Assembly: GCF_902464545.1 (NCBI RefSeq)
Contig: NZ_CABQJR010000008.1
Location: 1-64,000 of the forward strand
Origin: an uncultured Senegalimassilia sp.
Lineage (GTDB): Bacteria; Actinomycetota; Coriobacteriia; Coriobacteriales; Eggerthellaceae
Length of the DNA stretch: 64,000 bases
Direction of reading: 5' to 3'
Position numbers and translations under genes: made by a program. Shown here in pieces: positions 26,470-36,815 of the stretch (position 1 is the first letter of the stretch; each line of letters starts with the position of its first letter). The notes below the pieces were generated by a model. It was not told where the DNA came from. It saw nothing but the letters and a program-made list of their open reading frames with translations, and did not search any database.

Positions 26470-26869
26470 TTCGCATCGCCTTGGCGGTCGACGACCGCGC
26501 TTTCTCATCGAGCGGCTTTTGCTGCGCGGTTGAAGCATGGCAAAAGACGTCTGCGGAAGCCGGTATCTGCCCATGTTTGGCGAGCCGAAGCATACATCAA
26601 GGTTCGTCAAGTGCGACGATATCTCCGAATGCGCCCGTTCAGGGCGCATTCGCTGTATTCGGGGCAGTTCCTTCGAGTGTGCGCGGGTCTCCGCCGTATG
26701 TGCGGATCATCGAGACTGCAGGGCTTGCGAAGCGCGCCGCCTGGGCGGCGTTTCTGTTTCTTGCCCGTGAATTCGCCGTGTGCGCACGGTATCGGCGCCG
26801 GCATCTTCTATAATCCTGGTTTCGATCAATACGGTCTGTATCACTTGAAAACGAAGGGGGTGCGAGTTC
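26470..26869 (+). other. Intergenic region with two terminator-like hairpins and a -10
   Basis: No supported gene. It holds an 11-bp perfect hairpin (CGAATGCGCCC 26626-26636, GGGCGCATTCG 26642-26652). A second hairpin, CGCCGC/GCGGCG (26735-26750), is followed by a T-rich run and looks like a true intrinsic terminator. TATAAT at 26809-26814 is the likely -10 for the carboxylase operon. Confidence 0.5.
26735..26760 (+). terminator. Intrinsic terminator after efp
   Basis: CGCCGC (26735-26740) and GCGGCG (26745-26750) with a CTGG loop, followed by TTTCTGTTTC. It ends the aro-efp transcript. Confidence 0.6.
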
Positions 26870-28756
<1,887 letters not shown>

Positions 28757-28757
28757 C

Positions 28758-30110
28758 ATGTTCAAGAAAGTACTCATCGCAAACCGCGGCGAGGTGGCTC
28801 TGCGCGTCATGCGCGCCTGCAAGGAGCTGGGCGTCAAGACCGTGGCGGTGTACTCTACCGAGGACGAGAACACCTATCCCGTGCAGTATGCCGACGAGAA
28901 GGTGTGCATCGGCCCCGCCCAGGCAACGAAAAGCTACCTGGTCATGTCCAACATCATCGCGGCGGCCAACATCACCGGCGCCGACGCCATCCACCCCGGT
29001 TACGGCTTCTTGGCGGAAAATGCCGACTTCGCCCGCGCATGCGCCGACAACGACCTGGTGTTCATCGGCCCCTCCGCCGAGTGCATCGAGCGCATGGGCG
29101 ACAAGTCCTCCGCCCGTGAGACCATGAAGGCTTGCGGCGTGCCCACCGTCCCCGGTTCCGATGGCTGCATCGACACCGTGGAGGAGGCTCGCCAGTTCGC
29201 CGAGAACGTGGGCTATCCCGTGCTCATCAAGGCGACCGCCGGCGGCGGCGGCAAGGGCATGCGCGAGGTTCACGACCCCGCCGACCTTGAGTCGCACTAC
29301 AAGGCCGCCCGCGCCGAGGCCGGCGCCGCGTTCGGCAACGACGAGGTGTACTTGGAGAAGCTCGTGCTGCGCCCGCGTCACGTCGAGGTGCAGGTGCTCG
29401 CCGATGACTTCGGCAACAACGTGGCCCTGTGCGAGCGCGACTGCTCCGTGCAGCGTCGTCACCAGAAGCTTATCGAGGAGGCGCCTTCTCCGGCGCTGAC
29501 CGACGAGCTGCGCCGCGCTATGGGCGTTGCGGCCATCAAGGCCGTGCGCGCTGTGGACTACCGCAACGCCGGCACCATCGAGTTTCTGCTGGACACCACG
29601 GGCAAGTTCTACTTCATGGAGATGAACACGCGCGTGCAGGTGGAGCATCCGGTATCCGAGCAGATCACGGGCACCGACATCATCAAAGAGCAGTTGCGCA
29701 TCGCCTCAGGCGAGCCCATGAGCTGCGCTGATAGGGCACCGTTCACGCCGTTCGGCCATGCCATGGAGTTCCGCATCAACGCCGAGGATCCCGAGCACGG
29801 CTTCCGTCCGTGCCCCGGCACCATCACGCGCTTCGAGCCCCCGGCGGGCCCGGGCGTGCGCGTGGAAGCCTATGTGCATTCCGGCTCGAAGATCAGCCCG
29901 TTCTACGACTCCATGGTGGCCAAGCTCATCGTGTACGGCCAGGATCGCGAGGAGTGCCTGGCGCGCGGTCGCCGCGCCCTTGACGAGTTCGTCATCGAGG
30001 GCATCCCCACCACGCTGCCGTTCCACCGCCGCGTGCTGGATAACCAGGTGTTCTGCGCCGGCGAAGCCACCACGGACTTCATCGAAACCCAGATGGGAGA
30101 TGTGTTATGA
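28758..30110 (+). CDS. accC: Biotin carboxylase
   Basis: A 450-residue ATP-grasp enzyme that carboxylates biotin on the carrier domain. It shows KVLIANRGEVALRVMRAC at the N-terminus, HPGYGFLAENADF, KATAGGGGKGMREV (ATP-grasp Gly loop), ERDCSVQRRHQKLIEEAPS, and EMNTRVQVEHPVSE, the catalytic metal-binding signature. It starts one base after the fusion gene and overlaps asp23 by four bases. It can serve pyruvate carboxylase and, if a free carrier exists, acetyl-CoA carboxylase. Acetyl-CoA carboxyltransferase genes (accA/accD) are not in the window. Confidence 0.94.
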   Translation: MFKKVLIANRGEVALRVMRACKELGVKTVAVYSTEDENTYPVQYADEKVCIGPAQATKSYLVMSNIIAAANITGADAIHPGYGFLAENADFARACADNDLVFIGPSAECIERMGDKSSARETMKACGVPTVPGSDGCIDTVEEARQFAENVGYPVLIKATAGGGGKGMREVHDPADLESHYKAARAEAGAAFGNDEVYLEKLVLRPRHVEVQVLADDFGNNVALCERDCSVQRRHQKLIEEAPSPALTDELRRAMGVAAIKAVRAVDYRNAGTIEFLLDTTGKFYFMEMNTRVQVEHPVSEQITGTDIIKEQLRIASGEPMSCADRAPFTPFGHAMEFRINAEDPEHGFRPCPGTITRFEPPAGPGVRVEAYVHSGSKISPFYDSMVAKLIVYGQDREECLARGRRALDEFVIEGIPTTLPFHRRVLDNQVFCAGEATTDFIETQMGDVL

Positions 30111-30460
30111 GCGATTTGACCGTTGACGGCATGGCGCTTGCGCCGGGCGTCGTCGAGACCATCGTCTCCATCGCCGTGGCAGATGTGGACGGCGTCGCCA
30201 GCGTGGGCAACGCCCCCGCGGCAAGCCGCGGCATCCGCGGCGTGCTCGGCGGCAAGCCCTCCACGTCCGGTATCGAGATCGCAGCGGACGAAAACGACAA
30301 GCTGCAGATCTCGGTGCGCATCGACGTTTATTATGGACATGTGCTGCCCGACGTGGCGGCTGCGGTTCGCCAGTCCGTGGCGGACGCCGTGGCAAGCCAG
30401 GTGGGCGCGCAGGTTGGATCGGTCGACGTCTACATCGACGGCGTCCAGTTCAACCGTTAG
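30107..30460 (+). CDS. Asp23/Gls24 family protein (YqhY type)
   Basis: A 117-residue small protein of the Asp23/Gls24 family, with VVETIVSIAVADVDGVASVG near the N-terminus and LQISVRIDVYYGHVLPDVAA later. In Firmicutes a YqhY-type member sits between accC and nusB, exactly as here, and is linked to control of acetyl-CoA carboxylase activity. The ATGA overlap with accC supports coupled expression. No transmembrane segment is present. The role here is inferred from position. Confidence 0.85.
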   Translation: MSDLTVDGMALAPGVVETIVSIAVADVDGVASVGNAPAASRGIRGVLGGKPSTSGIEIAADENDKLQISVRIDVYYGHVLPDVAAAVRQSVADAVASQVGAQVGSVDVYIDGVQFNR

Positions 30461-30492
30461 GAACAAGAAGAAGCACAGGGGATTATTTGCAC

Positions 30493-30960
30493 ATGGCATC
30501 GAAAAGACACGAGCGCACGACGGCACGTCGCGTCGCGCTGCAGGTTCTGTACACCGCCGAGATCAAGGGCGCATCCGCTGCTCAGATCGTGGCTGAAGGC
30601 GTCTTCCCGTCCGAGGAGGGCCCGCTTTCGGAGTATGCTCAGGACCTGGTGCGCGGCGTCGAGCAGAACCGTATCGTCATCGACGGCAGCCTGAAGGCCG
30701 CTGCGGAGAACTGGTCGTTGGGCCGCATGCCCATCGTCGACCGCTCCATCCTGCGCTTGGCCGCCTACGAGATCATGTTCGTGGAGGACGTGCCCACCAG
30801 CGTCGCCATCAACGAGGCGGTGGAGCTGGCGAAGGATTTCGGCGGCGAGGATGATTCCCCGCGTTTCGTCAACGGCGTGCTGGGCCGTATCGCCAAGGAC
30901 GTCGACGGCGCTGCGGCGGCTCCCGCCGGCGATGACCCGGCGCAGCCCCTCGTGCTGTAA
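30493..30960 (+). CDS. nusB: Transcription antitermination factor NusB
   Basis: A 155-residue all-helical NusB (RNA-binding partner of NusE/S10 in rRNA antitermination). The N-terminus has RTTARRVALQVLYTAEI, and the C-terminal half has MPIVDRSILRLAAYEIMF and TSVAINEAVELAKDFG, the family hallmarks. The tail is Ala/Pro-rich. The start is ambiguous: ATG 30493 is 11 bases after AGGGG, and TTG 30487 is five bases after it. I chose ATG. It continues the accC-asp23-nusB order. Confidence 0.93.
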   Translation: MASKRHERTTARRVALQVLYTAEIKGASAAQIVAEGVFPSEEGPLSEYAQDLVRGVEQNRIVIDGSLKAAAENWSLGRMPIVDRSILRLAAYEIMFVEDVPTSVAINEAVELAKDFGGEDDSPRFVNGVLGRIAKDVDGAAAAPAGDDPAQPLVL

Positions 30961-30972
30961 GGGCGCGATTCG

Positions 30973-31293
30973 GTGGCGTTGGAATCGTACGGGTCCTTCG
31001 AGGAGCTCAAGGGCCGCCTCGATGAGATCGTCGAGGCGGTAAACGACAAGGATCTGCCCTTGGACCAGGCGCTTTCCCTATATGAGGAAGCGGTTGGCCT
31101 GGGGCTTCGCGCAAGCGATCTGCTTGAGCAGGGCATCGATGAGGCCAGCGTCCAAGAGGCGCTGGCCTCCGATGCCCCGGCAGAGCTTGCCGATGGCACG
31201 GCGCAATCCGCGGCATCCGCGGCGGATGCGCATAAGGAAGGTCAAGCGGGCGGCGGCACGGCGCAGCAAGGCCAGGCCCCCGTTTCCGCCTAG
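30973..31293 (+). CDS. xseB: Exodeoxyribonuclease VII small subunit
   Basis: A 106-residue protein. Residues 1-60 match XseB: SFEELKGRLDEIVEAVNDKDLPLDQALSLYEEAVGL, a helical hairpin that binds the large subunit XseA. The remaining 45 residues are a low-complexity Ala/Asp/Gln tail. The start is GTG, with AAGGG overlapping the nusB stop. XseA, normally encoded just upstream of xseB, is not found between nusB and xseB or anywhere else in the window. dxs follows 45 bases later. Confidence 0.85.
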   Translation: MALESYGSFEELKGRLDEIVEAVNDKDLPLDQALSLYEEAVGLGLRASDLLEQGIDEASVQEALASDAPAELADGTAQSAASAADAHKEGQAGGGTAQQGQAPVSA

Positions 31294-31338
31294 GTCGCGC
31301 AAGGCGATCGGATGGCATGACAAAAGGAAAGGCGCAGC

Positions 31339-33225
31339 ATGAGCGATAAGCGCATTCTGGACATAATCGCATCCCCTGCCGACCTGAAGCTCCTCAGCAA
31401 TGAGGAGCTATCTATACTTGCGGGCGAGATCCGCCAGGAGATCGTGACCACCACCTCGAAAACCGGTGGCCACGTCGCCTCTTCTTTGGGTGCGGTGGAG
31501 ATCATCTTGGCGCTTCACAGCCTGCTTGATTGCCCCAAGGATAAGATCGTGTTCGACGTGGGGCATCAGGCGTATGCGCACAAGCTGGTCACCGGGCGTT
31601 TGAAGGATTTCGGCACGCTTCGCACCTACGGCGGCCTTTCCGGCTTCCCCAAGCCCAGCGAAAGCCCCTATGACGTGCATTATTCCGGGCATGCATCCGA
31701 TTCGCTTTCGGTGGCGCTCGGCTTGGCGGAGGCCCGCGATCTGGCGGGTACCGATCAGAAGGTCGTCGCCCTTATCGGCGATGCGGCGCTGTCCGGAGGC
31801 ATGGCCTTCGAGGCCCTGAACAATATCGGCCAGGCGCAAACGCCCATGGTCATCATCCTTAACGACAACGAGATGTCCATCTCGCACAACGTGGGCGCGC
31901 TCATGAAGCATCTGGGCTATATGCGCGCATCTTCGCAGTACCGCCAGGCACGCGATAACGTGCAGGAGCATCTGGAGAGCAGCGGTCCGGTGGGCAAGGC
32001 CATCACCAACTTCGGCCGCAGCATGAAGGAATCGATGAAGCAGTTCGTCATTCCGCATTCCATGATCTTCGAGCAGCTGGGCATCGTGTGCACGGCGCCT
32101 ATCGACGGGCATAACATCGCGCAGCTGAGGGAAACGCTGCGAGCCGTCCTGAACGCCGATGGCCCGGTGCTCATGCACGTGGTCACGCGCAAAGGCCAAG
32201 GCTACATGCCCGCGGTGCGCAACCCTGAGAAGTTCCACGGCATCGCGCCCTACAACATCGCAACCGGCGAGGTCATCAAGTCGGGCAAGCCCTCTGCGCC
32301 GAAATACACGAACGTGTTCGGCAAGGCATTGGTCGCCGAGGCGGAGAAAAACCAGGATATCGTGGCTATCACCGCCGCCATGAAGGGCGGCACCGGCCTT
32401 GACGAGTTCGCCGAGAAGTTCCCGAAGCGCTTCGTGGACACGGGCATTTGCGAAGAGCATGCCGTCGGTTTCGCCGGCGGTTTGGCGGCGAACGGCAAAA
32501 AGCCCGTGGTGGCGCTGTACTCCACGTTCATGCAGCGCGCCATCGATCAGATGATCATCAACGTGGCGTTGCCTAAGCTGGACGTGGTGTTCGCCATCGA
32601 CCGCGCCGGCATCGTCGGTGCCGATGGCCCCACGCACCATGGCGTGTTCGACCTGGTGTATGCCCGCATGGTGCCCAACATGCGCGTCCTGGCGCCCTCG
32701 AACGAGGCCGAGCTCGTGCATGCGTTGCATACGGCGCTTGCGATGGGCGGCCCGTTCGCCATCCGCTATCCACGCGGCGAGGGCGAGGGCGTTGTGCTGC
32801 CCGAGGCTGCCGAGGTGCTGCCGGAGGGCAAGGCGTGCGTGGTACGCGAAGGCGAAGACGTCGCCATTTTGGCGTTCGGCCGCATGGTCGGCCAAGCATT
32901 GGCGGCTGCCGATAAGCTTGCCGAGCAGGGGGTTTCCGCTCGCGTGGTGGACATGCGCTGGGTCAAGCCGCTGGATGTGCAGGCTATTCAAGCTGCTGCC
33001 GAAACGAAGCTGGTCGTCACGGTGGAGGAGGGCGTTATCGCAGGCGGCGTCGGTGAAGGCGTGCTCGGCGAGATGGCCCGCATGGGCTTGCATACCCCGG
33101 CAATGAACTTGGGTATCAAGGACGCGTTCGTCACGCAAGGCGGGGTAGGCCAGCTGCTTCACGAACAAGGGCTTGATGCCGAGGGCATCGCTGCCAGCGT
33201 GCAAGAACGCTATCGGGCATTGTAG
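31339..33225 (+). CDS. dxs: 1-Deoxy-D-xylulose-5-phosphate synthase
   Basis: A 628-residue thiamine-diphosphate enzyme making DXP from pyruvate and glyceraldehyde 3-phosphate, the first step of the MEP isoprenoid pathway. Visible motifs are GGHVASSLGAVE, VFDVGHQAYAHK, the TPP-binding GDAALSGGMAFEALNN (usually GDG), FEQLGIVCTAPIDGHN, and the transketolase-like CEEHAVGFAGGLA with DRAGIVGADGPTHHGVFD. The C-terminal ferredoxin-like domain is complete. It is last in the operon, before a long two-tier inverted repeat. GAAAGG precedes the ATG. Confidence 0.96.
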   Translation: MSDKRILDIIASPADLKLLSNEELSILAGEIRQEIVTTTSKTGGHVASSLGAVEIILALHSLLDCPKDKIVFDVGHQAYAHKLVTGRLKDFGTLRTYGGLSGFPKPSESPYDVHYSGHASDSLSVALGLAEARDLAGTDQKVVALIGDAALSGGMAFEALNNIGQAQTPMVIILNDNEMSISHNVGALMKHLGYMRASSQYRQARDNVQEHLESSGPVGKAITNFGRSMKESMKQFVIPHSMIFEQLGIVCTAPIDGHNIAQLRETLRAVLNADGPVLMHVVTRKGQGYMPAVRNPEKFHGIAPYNIATGEVIKSGKPSAPKYTNVFGKALVAEAEKNQDIVAITAAMKGGTGLDEFAEKFPKRFVDTGICEEHAVGFAGGLAANGKKPVVALYSTFMQRAIDQMIINVALPKLDVVFAIDRAGIVGADGPTHHGVFDLVYARMVPNMRVLAPSNEAELVHALHTALAMGGPFAIRYPRGEGEGVVLPEAAEVLPEGKACVVREGEDVAILAFGRMVGQALAAADKLAEQGVSARVVDMRWVKPLDVQAIQAAAETKLVVTVEEGVIAGGVGEGVLGEMARMGLHTPAMNLGIKDAFVTQGGVGQLLHEQGLDAEGIAASVQERYRAL

Positions 33226-33255
33226 CCCGCAGCTTTATTAGCTTCGTAAACAGCA

Positions 33256-33351
33256 AAAGGCCCCACGCCATTCGGAATCCGTTCACGCTAGCGCCATGTG
33301 CTTGCGTTGCCGCTGCGATGTAACGAACGGAGCTGAGGGCGTGGGGCCTTT
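33256..33351. terminator. Bidirectional terminator between dxs and the GNAT gene
   Basis: AAAGGCCCCACGCC (33256-33269) pairs with GGCGTGGGGCCTTT (33338-33351). Within the large loop CCGTTC (33278-33283) pairs with GAACGG (33325-33330). The runs of A on one side and T on the other suit termination from both directions between convergent genes. Confidence 0.7.
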
Positions 33352-33400
33352 CTTGCGCCGTAAAGCCGTTCGAGGCTTCACGGTAGATAGGCGAAAGCGC

Positions 33401-33907
33401 TTACGCTTCCTTTTCCATCACGTAATCGTCCATGGCAAACCCGTTGCCGATGTCGTTCTTGACGGATTCGATGGTCACGAACCCTTTGCCGTAATAGGCT
33501 CGAATGCCCAGGTCGTTCTGTTTGTTCACGGTCAGATACATGCTATGCAGGTCGCGGGAACGGCAGATATCGGTATAGAAGGCGATGATCTGCGATGCAT
33601 AGTGCTTACCACGCTCTTCGGCGAGCAGGTAGATCTTCGAGATGAAATAGCGGCTGGTCTCGGGTTCCTCGCGGCCGCCGGTGTAGCCTACGGTTTTGTC
33701 GGCCTCGTCGACCACGAACCAGTATTCGTAGGCATGCTCCGCCATGTCTCGCTTGATGGTTTCCAGGCTTTGGAACTTCTCGACCATGTAATCGGTTTGC
33801 GCATCGCCGATGATCGCGGGCCAGTATTCGTGCCAAATCTCGTCAGCAAGCTTCGCCAGCTTTTCCTGATCTTCATCCGTTTCGACGGCAACGAATCGCA
33901 CGCCCAT
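33401..33907 (-). CDS. GNAT family N-acetyltransferase
   Basis: A 168-residue acyl-CoA-dependent acetyltransferase. Motif A, which binds the acetyl-CoA pyrophosphate, reads KIYLLAEERGKHYASQIIAFY. Motif B follows with LHSMYLTVNKQNDLGIRAYYGKGFV. The start at 33907 has AAGGAA upstream on the minus strand; the longer frame adds 13 codons without a better ribosome-binding site. It is convergent with dxs and divergent from amt. The substrate (amine, peptide or protein N-terminus) cannot be predicted. Confidence 0.85.
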   Translation of the reverse strand: MGVRFVAVETDEDQEKLAKLADEIWHEYWPAIIGDAQTDYMVEKFQSLETIKRDMAEHAYEYWFVVDEADKTVGYTGGREEPETSRYFISKIYLLAEERGKHYASQIIAFYTDICRSRDLHSMYLTVNKQNDLGIRAYYGKGFVTIESVKNDIGNGFAMDDYVMEKEA

Positions 33908-33969
33908 AAGCCCGTTCCTTTCAACAAAGTTCGCCTGTTTCCACATTGTAACACCCGCGTCTCGTGCTC

Positions 33970-34007
33970 GTTACAAAGCGTTTCCCAGAGCGTTAACAAT
34001 GGCATAT
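33970..34007 (+). promoter_or_regulatory. Possible GlnR-like site upstream of amt
   Basis: GTTAC (33970-33974) and GTTAA (33992-33996) are exactly 22 bases apart, matching the spacing of the a-half-sites in actinobacterial GlnR boxes. The intervening b-sites do not match well. Weak, but suitably placed about 100 bases before an ammonium transporter. Confidence 0.25.
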
Positions 34008-34102
34008 TACGCAAAAGGCCAGGTCAATCGGTGGCAGTATTGAATGCGTAAGAAAAAGGTGCTCAGAGGGAATGGGTATCGGAAAGCGAAGGAGGTAGCG
34101 CG

Positions 34103-35377
34103 ATGTATGACACGGGTTCAACGGCATTCATGCTGATATGCGCCATGCTCGTCTTGCTCATGACACCAGGCTTGGCGTTTTTCTACGGAGGCCTGTCGCG
34201 TCGAAAGAACGTTGTGAACACGATGATCATGGTGTTCTCGGCCATCGGCATCGTAGCGATCACGTGGACGATCTGCGGTTGGTCGCTGGCATACGGCGGG
34301 GACGGCTCCAGCCCGTTCTTCGGAGGCTTCGATCAGCTTGGCTTCCTAGGCGGCGTGACCGACATGCTCGCCGAGGCCGAGGCGGTTCCCGAGGATGCGA
34401 CGTATCCGACCATCATCAACTTCATCTTCCAAATGGCGTTCTGCATGATCACCACCGCCATTATCACGGGTTCTCTTGCCGGCCGTATGAAGTTCGGCGC
34501 GGTGTGCGCATTCGTGGCAGTGTGGACCATCGTGGTGTATCCGCCGCTCGCCCACATGGTTTGGGGCGGTGATGGCAGCCTTATCGGCGACACCATCGGC
34601 GCGCTCGACTTCGCCGGCGGCGATGTGGTGCACATCTCCTCTGGTTTGACCGGCCTTATCCTGTGCCTCATGCTCGGCAAGCGCAAGGGCTTCGGCATGA
34701 TGAGCTACCGTCCGCATAACGTGCCGTTCGTGGCCCTGGGCGCAACCCTTCTGTGGTTCGGCTGGTTCGGCTTCAACGCCGGTTCCGAGTTCGTTGCCGA
34801 TGGCGTTGCGGGCTTGGCCCTGATCAACACCGTGGTCGCCTCCGGCGCGGCGCTCGTCTCCTGGATGATCGTCGAGCGCGTGAAGGTGGGCAAGCCCACG
34901 CTCGTCGGTGCTGCCACCGGCCTTGTCGCCGGCCTGGTCGTCATCACCCCGGCCGCTGGCTTCGTCGAGCCCTGGGCTGCGATCATCATGGGTCTGATCG
35001 TTTCCCCGATCTGCTACTTCGCCATCTCGTTCTGCAAGGCCAAGATCGGTTACGACGACGCACTCGACGCTTTCGGTTGCCACGCGGTCGGCGGCATCGT
35101 GGGCGGTATCTGCACCGGCATCTTCTGCGTGCCCGAGCTGTCCTGGACCGACTTCGGCGGCCTTCTGTACACCGGCGACGTAAGCCTGCTGTGCAGCCAG
35201 ATCGCCGGCATCGCCATCACCATCGTGTTCGTCGGCATTCTCGATGTGGTGCTCGCGTTCATCGTGAAGGCCTGCTTCAAGGGCAGCTTGCGCGTCAGCG
35301 AGGAGAAGGAAGCGCAGGGTCTCGATATTGCAGCCCACGGCGAATCTGCTTACCCTGCATACATCGGCCTGGATTAA
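34103..35377 (+). CDS. amt: Ammonium transporter Amt
   Basis: A 424-residue membrane channel for ammonium with eleven expected helices. The N-terminus reads STAFMLICAMLVLLMTPGLAFFYGG, the classic Amt opening. The conserved DFAGGDVVHISSG signature and the pore His regions (FGCHAVGGIVGGICTG) are present. AAGGAGGT precedes the ATG. The gene is followed 30 bases later by a PII gene, the usual amt-glnK pair in which the PII protein blocks the channel when nitrogen is sufficient. The C-terminal cytoplasmic tail that binds PII is present. Confidence 0.95.
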   Translation: MYDTGSTAFMLICAMLVLLMTPGLAFFYGGLSRRKNVVNTMIMVFSAIGIVAITWTICGWSLAYGGDGSSPFFGGFDQLGFLGGVTDMLAEAEAVPEDATYPTIINFIFQMAFCMITTAIITGSLAGRMKFGAVCAFVAVWTIVVYPPLAHMVWGGDGSLIGDTIGALDFAGGDVVHISSGLTGLILCLMLGKRKGFGMMSYRPHNVPFVALGATLLWFGWFGFNAGSEFVADGVAGLALINTVVASGAALVSWMIVERVKVGKPTLVGAATGLVAGLVVITPAAGFVEPWAAIIMGLIVSPICYFAISFCKAKIGYDDALDAFGCHAVGGIVGGICTGIFCVPELSWTDFGGLLYTGDVSLLCSQIAGIAITIVFVGILDVVLAFIVKACFKGSLRVSEEKEAQGLDIAAHGESAYPAYIGLD

Positions 35378-35407
35378 GTTGCGGCTAGCGTTGGAAGGAG
35401 TTGAACC

Positions 35408-35746
35408 ATGAAGAAGATCACCGCTATCGTTCGCCCTGAAAAGCTCGAGCCGCTCAAGGATGCCCTGTTCGCGGCGAAGGTTTCGGGCATGACCATCTCG
35501 CAGGTGCAAGGCTGCGGGTCCCAGCATGGCTGGAAGGAGTACTACCGCGGCACTGAGGTGCTCCTGAACATGGTGCCGAAGGTGAAGTTCGAGATCATCT
35601 GCGACGATGCCGAGGTGGACGCGCTCATCGATGTGATCAGCGCCACTGCTCGAACCGGCAGCGTGGGGGATGGCAAGATCTTCGTCTTCCCGGTCGACGA
35701 GGTGGTGCGCATCCGCACCGGCGAGCGAGGAGACGAGGCGATCTAG
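35408..35746 (+). CDS. glnK: PII signal protein GlnK, without the Tyr51 modification site
   Basis: A 112-residue trimeric PII protein with MKKITAIVRPEKLEPLKDAL at the start and TGSVGDGKIFV (B loop) later. The T loop reads GCGSQHGWKEYYRGTEVLLN. Aligned by eye with E. coli GlnB, Tyr46 is conserved, but position 51, the tyrosine that is uridylylated or adenylylated, is Val. Regulation by effector binding (ATP/ADP/2-oxoglutarate) would remain possible, but covalent control at residue 51 would not. It lies directly after amt, whose channel it most likely gates. Confidence 0.94.
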   Translation: MKKITAIVRPEKLEPLKDALFAAKVSGMTISQVQGCGSQHGWKEYYRGTEVLLNMVPKVKFEIICDDAEVDALIDVISATARTGSVGDGKIFVFPVDEVVRIRTGERGDEAI

Positions 35747-35790
35747 CCTTTGACGGCTGGTTGCGACCGCGATGCGCTCATAAGGGGCTC

Positions 35791-35825
35791 GAAGGCCCCC
35801 CGTTTCTGGAAATGGGAGGCCTTCT
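35791..35825 (+). terminator. Terminator of amt-glnK
   Basis: GAAGGCC with a C-rich extension (35791-35801) pairs with GGGAGGCCTTC (35814-35825 region), an imperfect but long stem followed by TTAT. A second terminator-like stem (GGCCCTG/CAGGGGC, about 35884-35914, then CTTCTTGTTTTC) lies downstream. Confidence 0.6.
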
Positions 35826-36028
35826 TATGTGCGCGGGCAGTTCACGAAATCGCGGCGATTGCGAATCCGCTTGGAGCTTGAGGAGGCCCTGTTCTAGGAA
35901 GCGGGAGCAGGGGCTTCTTGTTTTCTGCAATGCTCGATGGAATGGTTGTGAGCGAATTGCACTTGGCTTACTAGCGATATAAGATCCTATTAAGAAGAAA
36001 GCCTGACAACAAGGATAGGAGCAACGCG

Positions 36029-36448
36029 ATGACTTCGAACGGCCAGGTTCAGAGCCCGCGCGGCTCGCGCAACACCAAGCAGCGTGCGGTGGTGCTCGAT
36101 GCGGTGCGCTCGCTGCACAACCATCCGACGTCGGCGGATATCTACGACGTGGTTCACCGCGATTACCCTAACGTGTCCCGCGCCACCGTGTATCGCAATT
36201 TGAGCGTGTTGTCGGATCGCGGGGAGGTTTTGCGCATCCCCGTGCCCAATGCGGCAGACCGTTACGATTTCCGTTGCGATAATCACTTCCATGCGAAGTG
36301 CAGCCGTTGCGGAGGCGTCTTCGATATCGAGACGGAGGGGGTCGATCCCTTTGCGCGTATCGTGAACGATTACGGGTTCCAGGTAACGGGCTTCGACCTC
36401 GCGTTTTCCGGCGTGTGCCCTGATTGCCGCCGCAATAGCGGGGAATAG
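36029..36448 (+). CDS. Fur-family transcriptional regulator (PerR-like)
   Basis: A 139-residue metalloregulator. The winged helix (about residues 15-80) has NTKQRAVVLDAVRSLHNHPTSADI and SRATVYRNLSVLSDRG. The dimerisation domain has the HFHAKCSRCGG metal segment and the C-terminal CPDC pair, giving the structural zinc site with four cysteines. It could respond to peroxide or iron; Fur, PerR and Zur cannot be separated by eye. ATAGGAGC precedes the ATG. An A/T-rich imperfect palindrome at about 35976-35992 could be its own operator. Confidence 0.9.
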   Translation: MTSNGQVQSPRGSRNTKQRAVVLDAVRSLHNHPTSADIYDVVHRDYPNVSRATVYRNLSVLSDRGEVLRIPVPNAADRYDFRCDNHFHAKCSRCGGVFDIETEGVDPFARIVNDYGFQVTGFDLAFSGVCPDCRRNSGE

Positions 36449-36815
36449 CGCGGAGTGCGTTGGTTCTCGTCCTCCAATCTGGGTGTTTAGGAGGGTTGAG
36501 CTCGAAACGGCTGATCGTCGCGCAGCGCGCGGCCGGATCGCAAGGCGGCGGTGCAAGGGCGCGAAACGAACGGCTTGCCATTCCGCGTAGAAATCGTGCA
36601 GGGCGGAACGCTGTTGGAAAATAGTGGTTTGGATGCCGCATTGCGCATGGTATACTCGATTGGCTTATGGGAAGGTCCCGTAAGCATTGGTAATGTAGGC
36701 CCCCGAGACATGTTTGTTGCACTGCTAAAAGGGAGCATCTCCTGCAAGCGAACATGGTTTATGTAGCAATCATTCATGACGAAGGGTCCCCGGCAAAGTA
36801 TGGAAGGGGTCCGTT
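36449..36815 (+). other. Leader region of rpsA with extended -10 promoter
   Basis: No gene is supported. TGG plus TATACT (36648-36656) is an extended -10 and TTGGAT (36629-36634) a weak -35. This gives a 5' leader of about 155 bases, in which short hairpins such as GGGA-AGG-TCCC (about 36669-36679) are visible. A leader of this length before rpsA could hold autoregulatory structure, as S1 controls its own synthesis in other bacteria. Confidence 0.45.

Noticed and set aside
31408..33204. A long minus-strand open frame opposite dxs
   Set aside because: Antisense shadow of dxs with no ribosome-binding site or family resemblance.
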